A stretch of DNA of 64,000 bases from Colius striatus. Taxonomy: Eukaryota; Chordata; Aves; Coliiformes; Coliidae. Both the position numbers and the translations under genes were made by a program. The stretch spans positions 27,620,501-27,684,500 of the forward strand of contig NC_084761.1 in the NCBI RefSeq assembly GCF_028858725.1. Direction: 5' to 3'. Positions within the stretch are counted from its first letter, which is position 1, and each line of letters starts with the position of its first letter. The notes beneath the pieces were generated by a model, which worked only from the letters and a program-made list of their open reading frames with translations, had not been told where the DNA came from and ran no database searches. Of this stretch, positions 26,050-39,439 are shown piece by piece.

Positions 26050-26776
26050 CACAGAATCGGAGAATGTTAAGGGTTGGGAGGGACCTTGAAAGATCATCTA
26101 GTCCAACTCCCCTGCTAAAGCAGGTCCACCTAGATCACATCACACAGGAACTGGTCCAGGCAGGTTTTCAAAAACTCCAGAGCAAGAGATCCCACCAACC
26201 TCTCTCGACAGCCAGTGCAACAGCTCCCTCACCCTCACAGTAGTTTTTCCTGAAGTTTAAGTGGAACTTCTTCTGTTCCATCTTTTGTCCATTATCCCTT
26301 GTCCTATCACTGGACACTACAGAAAAAATGAGCTGCCCCATCCTCTTGACATACATACTTTTTACATACTTATAAGTATTAATGGGGCCCCCCTCAGTCT
26401 CCTCCAGGCTAAACAGCCCCAGTTCCAACAGCCTTTCCTCATAAGGAAGATGCTCCAGTCCCCTGATCATCTTGGTGGCCCTGCGCTGGACTCTCTCCAG
26501 AATTTCGCTGTCCCTCTTGAGCTGGGGAGCCCAGAACTGGACACAGGACTCCAGATGAGGCCTCACCAGGGCAGAGTAGAGGGGGAGCAGAACCTCCCTC
26601 GACCTGCTGGCCATACTCTTCTTGATGCATCCCAGAAAGCCATTGGCCTTCTTGGCCACAAGGGCACATTGCTGGCTAAAGCTGAGTTTGTTATCAACTA
26701 GAACTTCCAGGTCTCTCTCCACAGAGCTGTTCTCCAGCAGGTCAACCCCAGCCCACTGAAATTTGTATGTGTGCAT
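26050..26776 (-). mobile_element. CR1 LINE 3' fragment with a long open ORF2 C-terminus
   Basis: This is the best preserved CR1 copy in the window. On the minus strand the frame from 26776 to 26168 stays open for 202 codons and covers the C-terminal ORF2 blocks: [75 protein letters not shown] and MEQKKFHLNFRKNY. The sequence then shifts frame after NFRKNY, where other copies continue FTVR. The 3' tail at 26050-26120 carries the CACAGAATCGGAGAATG octamer remnant and the GATCATCTAGTCCAACTCCC block. The element is truncated at its 5' end inside ORF2 and lacks the RT catalytic box, so it is not mobile. Confidence 0.97.
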
Positions 26777-29700
26777 CTGAGAACTTCTACAGTTAATTAT
26801 TTCATTCCAGTTTTAAAATAGTGTACACATTATCCTGTGATATAAAAATTAAAATAAATGTGAAAACAAATTAAATTATCTACAATGGAATCACAGATCC
26901 AAATCCCACACATTAAATGTCCAAATTAATTGAACATGATATCCCAAATATGGTCTGTATACTTAACATAATTAATTTCAAATCTAATAATTTTCTATAT
27001 ATTTTGTATATATGCTTCATAGTTTTAGCAGCAAATATAAAACATCCTTCAGAATACTCATGAGTTTATTGTTCTTAACCATGTAAGTACAGGTAGATAA
27101 ATGTATTGTTCCATTTATTTTCTTCACAGTTCTTTAACTGCTTTTTTATAAGAGTCAAAATGATAGCCAACAACTAAAGGGACAGCAAATTGAGAATGAT
27201 ATCTTCAAAAATGTGTCTCATTTTCCATTATACCTACAAAATTGTTAACTACATTTGCCCAAATTAAGTCTTCTATACATGGCCGAGCAAACATTAGCAA
27301 GATTGAGCTAGATTGTTTTTCCTACAAAGACCTATAAGCCTAATTATTATAAGCATTAAACACTTAAGTTCCAGTACATATTTTTGCACGCGAATTGATC
27401 ACTTCCTTCAGGTTAGACTACCAGGTAAATGCTCTGTGATGAAGCCTCAACCGAGTGTATACACAGTCTCAGGCACTGTCATGCAGAAAAGATATAAACA
27501 CAGGAGAAATAATTTTGAGAACAAGAAGGAAACACATTTAGAACACATGATATATCAGGGAAATTCACTTTATTTTTGAAAAAAAAAAGTGAGGGTAAGA
27601 TGTGTCTTTTAGTCTGTAAAGAGTGTTTGTAAAGATACAACATTCAGCTGTTCTCCATGACAACAGGATGAGAAGGACAAGAAAATTCATTTCAAGGAAA
27701 AAAAAAAATCAAAAATAAATGAAAATCCAATTGTATATTAGGAAAAACCTTCCAAAACCAACAGCATCAGGAAGTTCTGGAGCAAGTTACTAAGAGATAT
27801 TTGTAATTCATTTACTAAGACCTGGTTAGACCAGCTGCTCCCTAACTAGGACCCATGACCTCAGCTGGAGTCAGAGCTTTTCTCCTGCAGTATGAACAAG
27901 CCTAATGGACAGTCAGCCACCAGAGCGGAAGGCAAGGGAAGGCAAAAGTCACATAATAAATACATCTTAAATACAGAGGTCTGAGAACAGCTGTGTTTGG
28001 CAAACTTTTGCATTTCTAAGGATCTATCTGATTGCCTAAGTACAATTTAGTCTGCTTCAATTAAGTGAGTTAGATTAGATATGCAATATCTCCAGACACT
28101 CCTTGGAACAGATGTCCTTAAGGTCTCTACTCACCCTACATGTCTACATTTTTAAAAGTTTGTGTGCATCAGTAATATTAGATTAGACAAAAAGATAAGT
28201 CTGCTACCTTTTACAATGATGGTAGATTAGGTTTTTACATAGTTGTGCAGAATCTCACAGCTGTAAAGCCAGCAGAAAGTATACCTTGCTGTTTCCTAGT
28301 TTTACTGAGAAGCAGCACTGTCCTGTTGTATCATAGTAAAGAATCTTCCATCATTGCACCATTTATGAGTTCTGAAAAACACCATTTCACCATACACAAA
28401 AAAGTATTTTACAGTTTTAATTTTCTATAGAATGTCCAAAGACAAAGCTGAATCTCACAAAATGTAATTGCAAAGCTTCCTTTTTAATTATGTGCCAGTA
28501 AATGCCATTGACTACAGTTATTATTCATAAACCATAATGACCTTAATAAAGTCATATATCAGAGTAATATAAATTGCAATTTTTGTCCAATTTGGAAGTC
28601 AAGGCACAGTTGCTCTAGGTATAGTACAAAGTTGCTGTGTTAAAAAATTTCTAAATGCCCTGTTTCTGGGATCCTGGTTTTATAAAGAATTATGGCAGAC
28701 ACTGAGCTGTATAATGACACTGAGTCAGCAGGAATCCTCACAATGTGCAAAGTTAAGCATGTGTCTTATAATTCACTCTATCATGTGGACCCAATTCAAG
28801 ACAGTGCATTACATTTACTACATAAATAGGGAAGGAGATAGAAGAATCATGCAAATGTCCACAATTCAGTGGTTAAAAAGAATAAATTTCTTTTTGTCTA
28901 TAATTGTAAATATTAATTTATTGCTTTTTTTCTAATATATCCATGTTTGTTTGTCTAATAGGTATCACCAAAATACATCTTGAGGAAGAATTTCAGAGAT
29001 TATAGTATTGCTGAACAATGAAATAGTTACAATAAGAAATGGTCTTTATCACAGCTAGCAAAAAGAAATGGAAGGGACACATAGATTAAGGAAGAAATAA
29101 GGGAGAAAAGTAGGTGGGGCTTGATTGCCAGAGCGATTGCCAAAGAGAGGGACAGTGAAATAGAGAGACTCATATTAGGAAAGTAATTTTAAGTGTTTTT
29201 TCAAGACCTTCTCAGTGAAACACAAGACAGAAAGGTATCGAACTGATATAGAAGTTTCTGCAAAATAGTGCTTACAGATTTCATCCTAGGATTTCCTGAG
29301 AGAGACTGTGCATGTGAAACAAAGCAGGTGGTCTGAGCTTGTGAGGTAGATCTGAAACCTTAGTGATGTTTCAAAAGTTACTGTATATGTGTAAATCAGT
29401 AGTAGAGAGTAATGAATTGCATTCATGGCCTCATTGACAAAATGCGAGAGAAATAGAAAAGACCTTCAAAAGCTGGTCAGAATTTCCAACAGGAAAAAAG
29501 TTACTATATCCAGATACGATAGCCGTAAGCAATGGCAAGAACATAAGCAAAAATTTTATTTTCCTACAACCTGTTTTACAGGTCTGAAAATTGTGGAAAT
29601 GGATCATTTATTATAACTGAGGTGATTAGATAAAGAGATCGATATTTCAGTTCCTTTCTTCAGACAAAATTATTATCAGTGTCTTATGATAATTTAGGCA

Positions 29701-32700
29701 TACTCCATTACCAAGATCTGTGCTTGCACTCCTAATGCTTCCATTGAAATAAAAAACTACTTGCTTTGGCTTCCAGAGAAGTACAAACAAGTTTGGTGTG
29801 TTTTCTTCTGACAACTGTATAAACAAATTCTAAATAAGATGTGATTAGGCTCTAGCATGTAACAGAAGTATTACACAGGCATTTTCACTACTGACAAGCA
29901 CGTTGCTCTTCCAGGATGCTTATTTTTCATTCCAACTCTACTGCCATGAAGACTCTTCATAATAAGTAAATGTAATTTTAAAAAACTTCTCATTTTTAAT
30001 TCACTGGTAGGCAAAAAAGGTATCTTCAGATTGTTTCACTAAACTAAATTAATCTAGAGGTGAGAAAGAGGGTTAAGCTGTTTTAGGAGGGTTAGGATAA
30101 TTCTAGATAATTATGTAAAAAAGACGCGTTTTATGTTCTTCCAGAGGACACCACCTTATAGTGAAAAGGCAGATGATGATTTCTTTTGCTCAGAAAGCAC
30201 TGGTCCAAGCAAGAGTAGTGAAAGTTGCTGTTTCAAATCTCTCTTAATGACCCATGGTATAGAAAAAGCATATCAGAAACTTGTTAGTGTCATTTAGGGG
30301 AAGTATTGCAAAAATATACATTAACATAACAAGTGTAAAATAATTCCAGGAAATTCATATTGAATAACATTACACAAAGAAATTTGCAGTCAGTTGTTAC
30401 CTGGCCTCTTTCCTGGACTCAGTACTGGACCAAAGTTCCCATGATTTCTGGGGAAGTAACTAGCTGGGGCTGTTTTCAATGGTACCTGCAGATTAAGCAC
30501 AATTTACTCCATTAAATCCTGTACTTAATAAAACACATTAATATTGAAAACAAAGCACAAGCTAGAGTTTTTAATTTTTTTCAGAGAAAAAACAGAAAAG
30601 CTTTCAAGTACAGAAATATTATTTAAAGGTTAGCCATACTGTAAGCTGTGAGGCACAATGATTTAGAAAATTAAAACTCATTTATCAGAATTGATGAAAT
30701 AAGTACTGGTTTTAAATGGTTGCTCTAATTTATTTTCAAATTGCACAAGATGAATTTCTTTCTTTGGTCCTTTGTAAAATGGCATTGTCTGCATTTTCCA
30801 GCCTTGAGTCAGTAACACCCTGCTGTTACTGTTGGACACTTTTGTAGAGGAGATCAAATGGGGATTCCCTCCAGAAATATAATTCTTTAACCTTTACAGA
30901 ATTCCTTTAACAGCTAGAAGGCAATTCTTAGTTTTCACCCTTCAGAGAGCTGAAAGAGCTGCCTATGTTGCCCTGCAGAATAATGAAAGTGATCAGGGCA
31001 CAACTACACCTCAAAAAGATTCTGAAAAGTAACTTGGTACTTTTATGTTCTTTTGGGGGGCAAAGGAGCATCCTGAACTTGCTCTCTCGCGCCATTCCTC
31101 AATGCTTAGGATGAAATCAGAGAAATTTTTCTGTAAACACTTTCTTCTAGTCAGCTTCTGACCTACTCTTTAAAAACTTGCACGCGTTCCAAAATTTTAC
31201 TTACCATACAATTGAAGAAATATAAATTACAAAGTTTTATTTCTATCTTTATATTACACCTTAAAGTTGAGAATCAAGTCAAATTCTCCAAGGTCAAGAA
31301 TGTCTTTTAAATTGCACTGACCAGCTGCTGTTTTCAAACCTCTTTAGCTCTTTATCTCACTGAATATGAATGTTCAGAACAGAGAGAAAGAGAAAACTGG
31401 ATCTTTTAAGAAATACACATCCAAAGCTATGCCCAGCACCACGGTGGTACTTATCAATACAATAAAAGGTGCCAGAGCTAGTAAGATCAGTGAGCTTTAA
31501 AGTGTTTATATATAAATTACTTCTTTCTAAAGTATTTTAAAAAAAATATGTCCATGTGTAATACAAGCAGAAATAGTCTAAACGTTTAAAGTAATAGTCC
31601 AGATAAAAAATAGGTGTACTTTATAGTATACTAGAAGATGGAAACTAGTGCATAATCTAAACAATATGATTACACCTTACCCTTCCAGCAGTCTCCAGTA
31701 AATTCATAGTATGACTTCATCAGTTACCAATCAGAAAACACAACTCTAAGCTACAGTATGACTTTTATTGCATACCTTGTTACTGATTTATTATAATCAT
31801 GAAGGCCTGTTATGCATCTTAATGTAACTGAGCATTAATAAAAACAGAGCTGCGTTAGTTCTGCCTTTATAGATATTTCTTGAATGCATTGGTATTATTT
31901 TGACATGCTGTTTTAAATTGAAGATATGTGCTCTGCTGTAATGCAGTTGAATTTTTCTTCATATAAACCACTTGTGCTTAAGAGACCTCTAGCTAAATAT
32001 AAGTTGAAGTGGTTTGTGCAGCAGGTACCAGATATTACAAACAAGTTCAAGCTCTTCTCCTATATGTTTCAAATTAACAGAGCAAGATTTTTCTTTTTTC
32101 ACTGTAGAGATCATGCCAGTCTCCTTCAACACCCTGTGGAGCTTTCATATTGCTTTCCTGTTTGGTAACATGCTGATGTAGTTTCTCTACTTAAAAAGTT
32201 CCTGATGAACCTTTCCTGGTTTTCTTATTCAGTAAACTACCAAATATTATCAGGTAGATATTTTGTGCACATTAAAGGTGTATGAATACTTTGCAGGTTC
32301 CAGCATTATGGACCCTGTCTCATGATTCTCCTGAGAAGGAAATGAGGCTTTACTAAAAATGTAATTACATACACTATCACTTGAATATTCAACTCATTAT
32401 ACATCTTCTAGTGAAGACAAAGCTGTTACAACCAGGTTAGACAGCAGCAAGTCAAGATATACTCTTTATGCAAATACATTTTGGCTAGGTTTTGGTTGTG
32501 CATCTGACTCTTCAACCTGGCTACAAATACTTTTTCCATGTTGTACTGGATCTATGCCAGTAGCATGCTAGAAATTCCTCAACAGTCTGGCTCAGAGAGC
32601 ACAATGGTATATCTCACCTTACCACAACAGACCTTGAATGACAGTTTCCAATGGTACAGTAGCCATCAAACCGTATGTTTGGAATCTGAAAGTTGCAGAA

Positions 32701-35155
32701 AGGCATGGATCACTGTGCAAGCCCACTACCAAATGAAGAAAAAATAATTTTCTGATTAGTCATAGCAAGAAAAAAAGATTGTATCATTCACTACTGCCAG
32801 AAATGGGCAACAATTAAGCACTGATAAGCTGCACTACATCTTAACTACAATTAACTATAAACAGAAAAATAATTAATTATTGAAGAATGCAAGCTTTAAA
32901 GATCATTATAATGATAACACACCAGATATTTCTGGTGCAGAAGGAGCAGGTACTGTGTTTCAGTTCTTGAAGACCTCTCATTTAGCATCTTTCATCAGTG
33001 TTTGACTTTAGTACATCTGCCTGCATCTAAATTCCCCATCCTAACAGCTGCTAGCAAAAAGCAGAACCCACAGCATCTGAGACTTAAAACAAAAACATTT
33101 TCAGATCTCATAGTGTAATAGTTCTGTGAAGAACTATAGCTAGTGGCAACTCCAGTAGTTGGTCATAATGAAAAAGAAAGATATTCACAAAAGTCTGAAC
33201 TAGTGAACACATACCTGATGCTGTTGCACTGGGAAACACTATAGGAGTTCTGGTCTTCATTTTGTAAGTTTCCACTGCAGATCTTCTGTAATTTCAAAAC
33301 ATTTCTGTGTGACTTCAAGCCTTGTCAATTTTCATTTATAACTTGTGAAAGATGCAATAAGATGCCTGTTACTTTTGTAAGCCCTGGGGCTGACAGGTAA
33401 AGTCTATTATATGTTCTCTCTTGCTAAAAGTTGCTCTTTATTCTTCTTGTTACTAAGTAAATACACAGTTAGTACAATCTTGCCATCAATGTTCTCAGAA
33501 GTGGTTATATTTCACTTTATGTTTAATTTAGTCAGATTTTTTGAAAGTCAATTTGAAATAATAATACAGTGATGAAAAAAACCCACTTCCCTTTCTTTTC
33601 CTCTACAAAATATAGTTTTTTGACATCATCATCTGTATAGTACATAACTCAAATCTTCAACTGATCTATTTTCTACTTGTTAAAGCACCATTTTATCACC
33701 GTTACTTTATATGCAAGTCAAACACTACATTCTACATTGGATTTTGCTCAAAAGCTTTCAAATAGCTACAGAGAATTATTCCCCTTTGGAAAAGAAGTGC
33801 TGTCTGCTTGTTTCCTTACTGCAAAACATACTTCATAGGAGTCCTATCTGCTATGTGTCTTCATTCTCTAATGGGAACACGCCTTTGTTGGGACTGGTTT
33901 AGAGTCAACAGTTCTTGTGTCGTGTAGCTCTGTATTGAGTATGCTTGATTTCTTCTGATTTTTCCAAAAGAAAACTCAGAGACATAAGAAAACCAGTAAT
34001 GACTTTTTGATATGGAAATCTCTAAAATCCCTAAGAACAGTTCAGTTTTGACAGATGGTGTTAAATAACTACCTGGGCTTGGTAGGTTAGTATTATGCAA
34101 AGTTACTAAGGAAAAAAACCATCCAGGCTTAATCATTTTTGGTTAAAATTACGTAGAATTACATACAAGTAAACTAGAAATGAAGTCCACTATTTTGGAC
34201 CCTGACCTGTGATGGTGCATAGCTCTGTGCAGGATTACAAAACTGACAAGAATCAGAGAAGCAGGAGTAGGCTACCTTTCCTTGCATCATTTTGCATCAC
34301 TCCTGACACTGTGGCAGCATTGGCACTTTATTAAAAAAAAAAAAAATCCTCATTGAAGTCTGCCATATACAGACACCTACAGAAATATGAAATGGATAAA
34401 AAATAAGGAAGAGTTAGTAATCTTTCTCCTCAGAAGAAGATGTTCCTCTGCTGTATCCCATACGCAGAGTTCTCTCTCAAGAGCATTTTGCATCCTTGGA
34501 ATTTTTCCTGCATTATCATTTCCAACACGAAAGGTCAGCAACGTGTACTTCAGCACACAGAAGTTTCTGAAGACCCTGCACTTTGTTTAGGAAAATCAAA
34601 GAGCTATCTTGCAGATTCTACTCCTATCACTGAAAAATTACTTCTAAACCACTCCTAAAATCGTCTTTGTGTATACTCAGCCTGTCTTAACTGTCCTCTA
34701 TAAGAACACCTGCAGTTTAGAACTCATTTAAAATATAACCTAGTCAAATTATCAGTATTTTTTGTTAAACTTTGAACCAAATCTGTGCAATTCATGAGGG
34801 AAAAAATTACTCTGTTTCTCAGACCACAGGCTGACAGTCCTAAGTTACACAGTTTCACTGTATACAGCCAGAAATGGCTGTACCTGATATTGTTTTGCTT
34901 CCATTTTTAGAGAAAGCCATGTGTAGCTTCATATGATGTTGGTTTGTATTGTGTGTGCTGCATATGCCTGCTGACTAAAGCAGTCATTGTACTTGTCATT
35001 TAAGCAGCAGAAGGTTTTTTTTCCCCCATCTACACATGGCCTCCACACATTTTTCCATCATGTTAGTGATCTTTTATTTGTTAATCACACAGAGAAGGCT
35101 GCTGTTAAAGTAGAGCACTCTGGAGTTACCAGATGTATGTGCACAGAAGTTTCAA

Positions 35156-35167
35156 TGCCCTCTAGTG
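35156..35167 (-). promoter_or_regulatory. CTCF-like motif, minus orientation
   Basis: TGCCCTCTAGTG matches the reverse complement of the vertebrate CTCF core (CACTAGAGGGCA). Only the motif is seen, and occupancy is unknown. It lies about 2.4 kb from a second CTCF-like motif in the opposite orientation. Confidence 0.35.
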
Positions 35168-37610
35168 TTTCTTGCTTGCAAATTAAAGTTTATTGTCAGT
35201 GAAAACATGTTAGCATGGTCAGTTACTTGGACTTTTAAGTCCCTCTGCGGATACTGAAAACAAATCCACTATAAATACAGCCATATCATGAAATATAGAA
35301 GATTCAGTAAAACTGTCCTGAATTGAGACAGGCTGTGGAATGTTTTCAGTGTTTGAAACTAAAACAGTGAACAGCAGGCCTCTCAACTTCTCCTACGAAC
35401 TGGAAGACCCTGTTTACTGGTAAACCTATGTATTCAGGATATACGTGCACAAGAACCGTTATGTATCTACAGCTACATGGTAAGAAAGAAGCCATGATAC
35501 TATCTATAGCTAAGAAGGGAATCTTCCTGAGGTCTCAGGTACACAGTCTCCTTTCAGCTGTGTGATCCTATGCATTGGATCAAGACAACCAAGTATATCT
35601 GCTACATGAAAGAAATTGAGCAAGCAGAATATGTCAAAGTGCCTTGATAAGATGGAAAGCAAACAGCTGAGATTTCAGAGACGAGAAAAAACTAAAGGTG
35701 AATGATAGTTTTATTAGAAGTGCATTACCTCAATGAGAGTGTCCTGTCCTACACAACTCTGCGATGTACTGATTTTTATATGTGTACACAGTGAGAAATA
35801 GCATGGATGCAGGAAGACAAGAGGTAACCAAGCCAAGATATGACACAATGTAGTTACAAAGCTTTCTCCCAAATGACAGAAGTTATAAGACTACATTAAC
35901 ATCAGGATTTCACCACCTACCTAGCAACTATAAGAAATCTTATAATTTCTTTCTTATAAGAAATAAGAATTGAGACCTGTGAATGCTTTGATTTCCTGAT
36001 TTCTAGTATGCAGCAGCATGTGCTGTAGCACATCTCCTGACATGTAGCATAGCACTGTGTTCAAGGCAACTAGCTTTGATCACACTTTTAGGGTCAAGCA
36101 CCTATCTCATTAAGTATTGCTCTTATTGTGGAAGTTTTTGGTGTGGTAGTTGAGAGATCTCTACCCTTCTGCTCTGTGCACTCATGAATATATGCCCTTA
36201 GTATCTCTTTACATTACATACCTGGTCAGCAATTTCTGAATGTAAAGGGGCTTAGTTCTTCCTCATTAAGCTAAAAAAATATCTTTTTTGTTGTTTTTAA
36301 TACTTCAAACACATAACATTAAAACAAAAAATTCTAAACGCTGCAATAAACTCACAAATAATTTGTAATCATTTGTAACAGTTTACCTAGTTTATTGTTT
36401 ATGTTATGAATTGGTGTTTACTGTATTATTATATTGGGTTTTAAAAAATATCTTCTTACTTCATGAAAAATTATACATGTCATCTTTAAAAGTAACACAA
36501 TCCAAGCAGTGCTACACAAATTGATTTTATGGAACAAAGTAATCATAATGTCACTATCCAGAAGGAAAAAATGGGGAACTGCAACAAAGAAAAAAACCTT
36601 GCTCTTCCATGTTCTTCACAGCAAGTAACAGTCAACACCAGTTAACCCTTTTGCCAATATAGAAAGTTTTATGGCAGCCTGTCACCCAATAGCTTCCGCA
36701 TTCAATAGTTTCAGCAAGAACAAAATTAGGCTTAGTGCTTTTCGCAAGTGGTATTAATTACAGCTTAAGAGCAAGGTACATCAGGAGCGATGCAGCTAAG
36801 CTTTGGGGGAAAGGGTTTCTTTCCATTAATGACAAGATGTTGGTTTCGTTTTACTGTCTATGCAGTCTTCAGAATCAGAAAGCATTAAGAGCAACAGTGC
36901 AGCCAGAGACTGAAATTTAAACTATAATTTTAGGTAGCTTTAAGGTGTAGCTGAAATTGAGAATTCCTGCTGGGAGATCACAAACAAAAAATTTTCTGTA
37001 CTTTTCATGGGCTTCAGATGAGGACTGTATAAATAGCAAACAGGAAATAGACTTAAAAACGAGATGCTATATTTAATTGTTTTATTTGCAGAAATACATA
37101 ATGCCTCAGAACTGAATTCTTAAGAACATATTCTCAGGAACTTAACTTCCTATTGATTTTGACAGGTTTTAAGCATATGAAGTCCTTTCAGCATACTGTC
37201 TTAACCTCAATTATGCTTTTAATTCTGAGCATCATGAGGAAGCCCATAAATAGTTAGAAACAAAGGAAAAAAAATAGTGGTAAAGTTCACTTTCAGCTGT
37301 AGTTTCTCCACATCCTCATATCTATATGCCAGCTGAAAAAATGTTTAGAAATCAAATTTTAACGAAAAACTTTTTGCACCTATCCAGAGCTACAAGTTTA
37401 AAGTGCCCAAAAAATGGTAAATAATGGATAAATATAGAGAAAAAAAAATAGTGCCTGTAAGAAAAGGCCAGGAAGCATCAATAACAGAGATAGTGATAAC
37501 ATTATGTCCCTAATCATTCGGCCTGAAATCACGACTGGGAAAGACGGTACTTTTATCTGCACAGCAATAATCTCATAAGTGATAGGAATCGATCGTAAAA
37601 ACCTTGCTTA

Positions 37611-37627
37611 GCACCAGGTGGTGCTAT
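37611..37627 (+). promoter_or_regulatory. CTCF-like motif, plus orientation, within a small palindrome
   Basis: GCACCAGGTGGTGCTAT differs at one core position from the strong CTCF form CACCAGGTGGCGCTAT. Together with the preceding A it is also an inverted repeat, AGCACCA-GG-TGGTGCT (37610-37625), so the palindrome alone might explain the match. Occupancy is unknown. Confidence 0.35.
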
Positions 37628-38142
37628 TCTGCTTTTTTTTAAAAGCCTGTCAGCTACTAAAATATTTACTTTCTAAAAGAATAAAGTCTGATTAAAACTA
37701 AATGAGTGAGAAAAGTACCTATTTTCTCACACTGTAAGTCAATTGTGATTGCTTTTGGTGTTGCACATTCATATATGTAAGAAGCAGAGGATTCTCAGCA
37801 CACTTGAGAGGAAAATTTTAAAAACAAGACAATCACAACATTGCTATTACATGAACATAAAACAGAATATTTTTTCCATGGGTTACTGTCAATGATGGTG
37901 TCCTACACTGCAGTGCCAGCCCCAAATATTAACTAGCATAAGTCGAATCATGAACCATTAGATTTCTTTTTGAGACTTGAAAACAATAAAAGTACATTTT
38001 TCCCTTTTTACTTAGTATCAATAATGTTAAATTTTCATGTTCTACTTTGAAACCAGTAGGGTTAGGTACAGGAAGAATTTTCTTCAAATTAAAGTAAAAT
38101 TTTCCCATGTCTCTGGAACCTAGACTTAGAAAAACAGCTTAT

Positions 38143-38190
38143 TAAAAAAAAAAAAAAGGCAAACCAAACAAACAAACAAAACCCAAAATC
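38143..38190. repeat. A-rich low-complexity run with AAAC units
   Basis: A 14-base poly-A followed by AAACCAAACAAACAAACAAA-type sequence. Simple repeat next to the LTR. Confidence 0.85.
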
Positions 38191-38679
38191 ATAAATGAAG
38201 AACCAATACTCACGGAAAGTTTTTTGCAAATAAAATCGTAATGCAACAACATTGTGCTGCTTACCTTGGATGAGACAGGCAAACAGGCCCACTTCCTGCT
38301 TGAAGTAAGAAAAAAAGACAGTTGTAGTGATTTTGCCTAGGCCAAGTTTTTTGGTAGCAGGGGAGCTACAGGGGAAGCTCCTGGCAGCTCTTTGCTTAAA
38401 GAAGCCACCCTTGTAGCTGACAGGACTAGGACCAGTCAATTCTAAGATGGACCCGGCACCTGACCCAGGCCTGGCCAATTAAGTGATTGGGATAAGGCCT
38501 CTGTGAATAACATATTAGAAAAGGAGAAGAAGTTGTTGTGCAGTTGCTAAATTGCAGCAGCAACAGGGAGTGAGAATATGGAAACATCTCTGCAGAAACC
38601 AAGGTCAGTGGAGAAGGAGGAGGAGGAAGGTGCTTGGGCCCTGGAAGGGAGAGTCCCCTGTGACCTGTGGTGAAGACCA

Positions 38680-39090
38680 TGGTGAGGCAGGTTGTCCCCC
38701 TGCAGTCCATGGAGGACCACTGTGGAGCAGAAATCCACTCACAGCCCACAGAGGACCCCACAATAGAGGGGGTGGATGCCTGAAGGAAGCTGTGACTCCA
38801 TGGGAAGTCCACCCTGGAGCAAGTTCCTGGCAGGACCTAGGAGCCTGTGTGGAGAGAAGAGCCCACCCCAGAGCAGGTTTGCTGTCAGGAATTGTGATCC
38901 TGTGAAGCTGGAACAGTTGGTACCTGAAGGACTGTTCTCTCCATGGATGACCCACACAGGGGCAAAATGTGAGGAGCTGCCCCTGTGGGAGGCCCCATGC
39001 CAGAGCAGTTCATGAGGAACCGTAGCCCATGGGAAGGACGAATATTGGAGAAGTTTGTGAAGGACCATGGGATGGGGGCCCCACTGTGTA
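38680..39090 (+). repeat. Imperfect internal subrepeats of the LTR
   Basis: Within the LTR, units built from a GAGCAG element, a short variable segment and a CCCATGG/CCATGGGA element recur about every 45-60 bases. Such arrays are normal for this LTR type and explain the long spurious open frames. Confidence 0.6.
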
Positions 39091-39283
39091 GCAGTGGGAA
39101 GTGTGAGGAGGCCTCCCCCTGAGAAGAAGCAGAGGCAAAGTCCATCTGTAATGAAGAAACTGCAACTCCCATCCCCTGCACCTCTGGGAGGAAGGAAGGA
39201 GAGCCCCGGGGAGAGGGAGGGGTGAAAGGAGGTGTTTTAAGATTCAGTTTTGTTTCTCATCTCTCTGTTCTTATTGTTCCTTT

Positions 39284-39291
39284 AATAAATC
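39284..39291 (+). terminator. LTR polyadenylation signal (AATAAA)
   Basis: TTTAATAAATCAAACC carries a canonical AATAAA hexamer in the expected R-region position of the LTR. It is followed about 15 bases later by the CCAAGTTGAGTCTG block. Confidence 0.6.
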
Positions 39292-39439
39292 AAACCTTTT
39301 TCTCCCCAAGTTGAGTCTGTTTTGCCTGGGATGCTAATTGCTGAGCAATCTCTCTGTCCTTAACTCAAAAACTCTCTCTCCTGTCCAGTTTAGGAGGGGG
39401 AGTGATTTTATGACTTGGACACCTGGCTAAACCACCACA

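Larger units (their letters stand above)
26777..38259. other. Long AT-rich intergenic stretch, no supported gene
   Basis: About 11.5 kb without a CR1 copy, LTR, GC island or convincing coding exon that I can recognise. Open frames are at most 91 codons and have no domain signatures. Two CTCF-like motifs (35156-35167 and 37611-37627) are listed separately. A cluster of direct and inverted TATAAGAAA copies occurs at 35929-35964. The low repeat content would fit a region holding conserved noncoding elements, but that cannot be judged without alignments. Confidence 0.5.
38260..39439 (+). mobile_element. Solo LTR (or LTR remnant) of an avian ERVL-type endogenous retrovirus
   Basis: Landmarks of the abundant avian ERVL-type LTR follow in order. 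They are GCCAAGTTTTTTGGTAGCAG near 38341, AACATATTAGAAAAGGAG near 38509, CAGAAACCAAGGTCAGTGGA near 38593, GTGGTGAAGACCATGGTGAG near 38668, repeated GGAGCAG/CCATGG subunits, a GGTGTTTTAAGATTCAGTTT block, an AATAAATC polyadenylation region near 39286, CCAAGTTGAGTCTGTTTTGC near 39306, and a terminal CCACCACA at 39432-39439. No gag, pol or env sequence and no second LTR adjoin it, so it is most likely a recombination-derived solo LTR. The 5' end and the target-site duplication could not be fixed. The many open frames here on both strands are by-products of GC-rich repeats, not genes. Confidence 0.85.

Noticed and set aside
26261..26701. 146-codon plus-strand open frame
   Set aside because: It is antisense to the minus-strand CR1 copy at 26050-26776, whose sense frame is the real remnant.
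38426..39181. Several overlapping open frames of about 80-128 codons on both strands
   Set aside because: They lie within the ERVL-type LTR and come from its GC-rich subrepeats. LTRs of this type do not encode proteins here.
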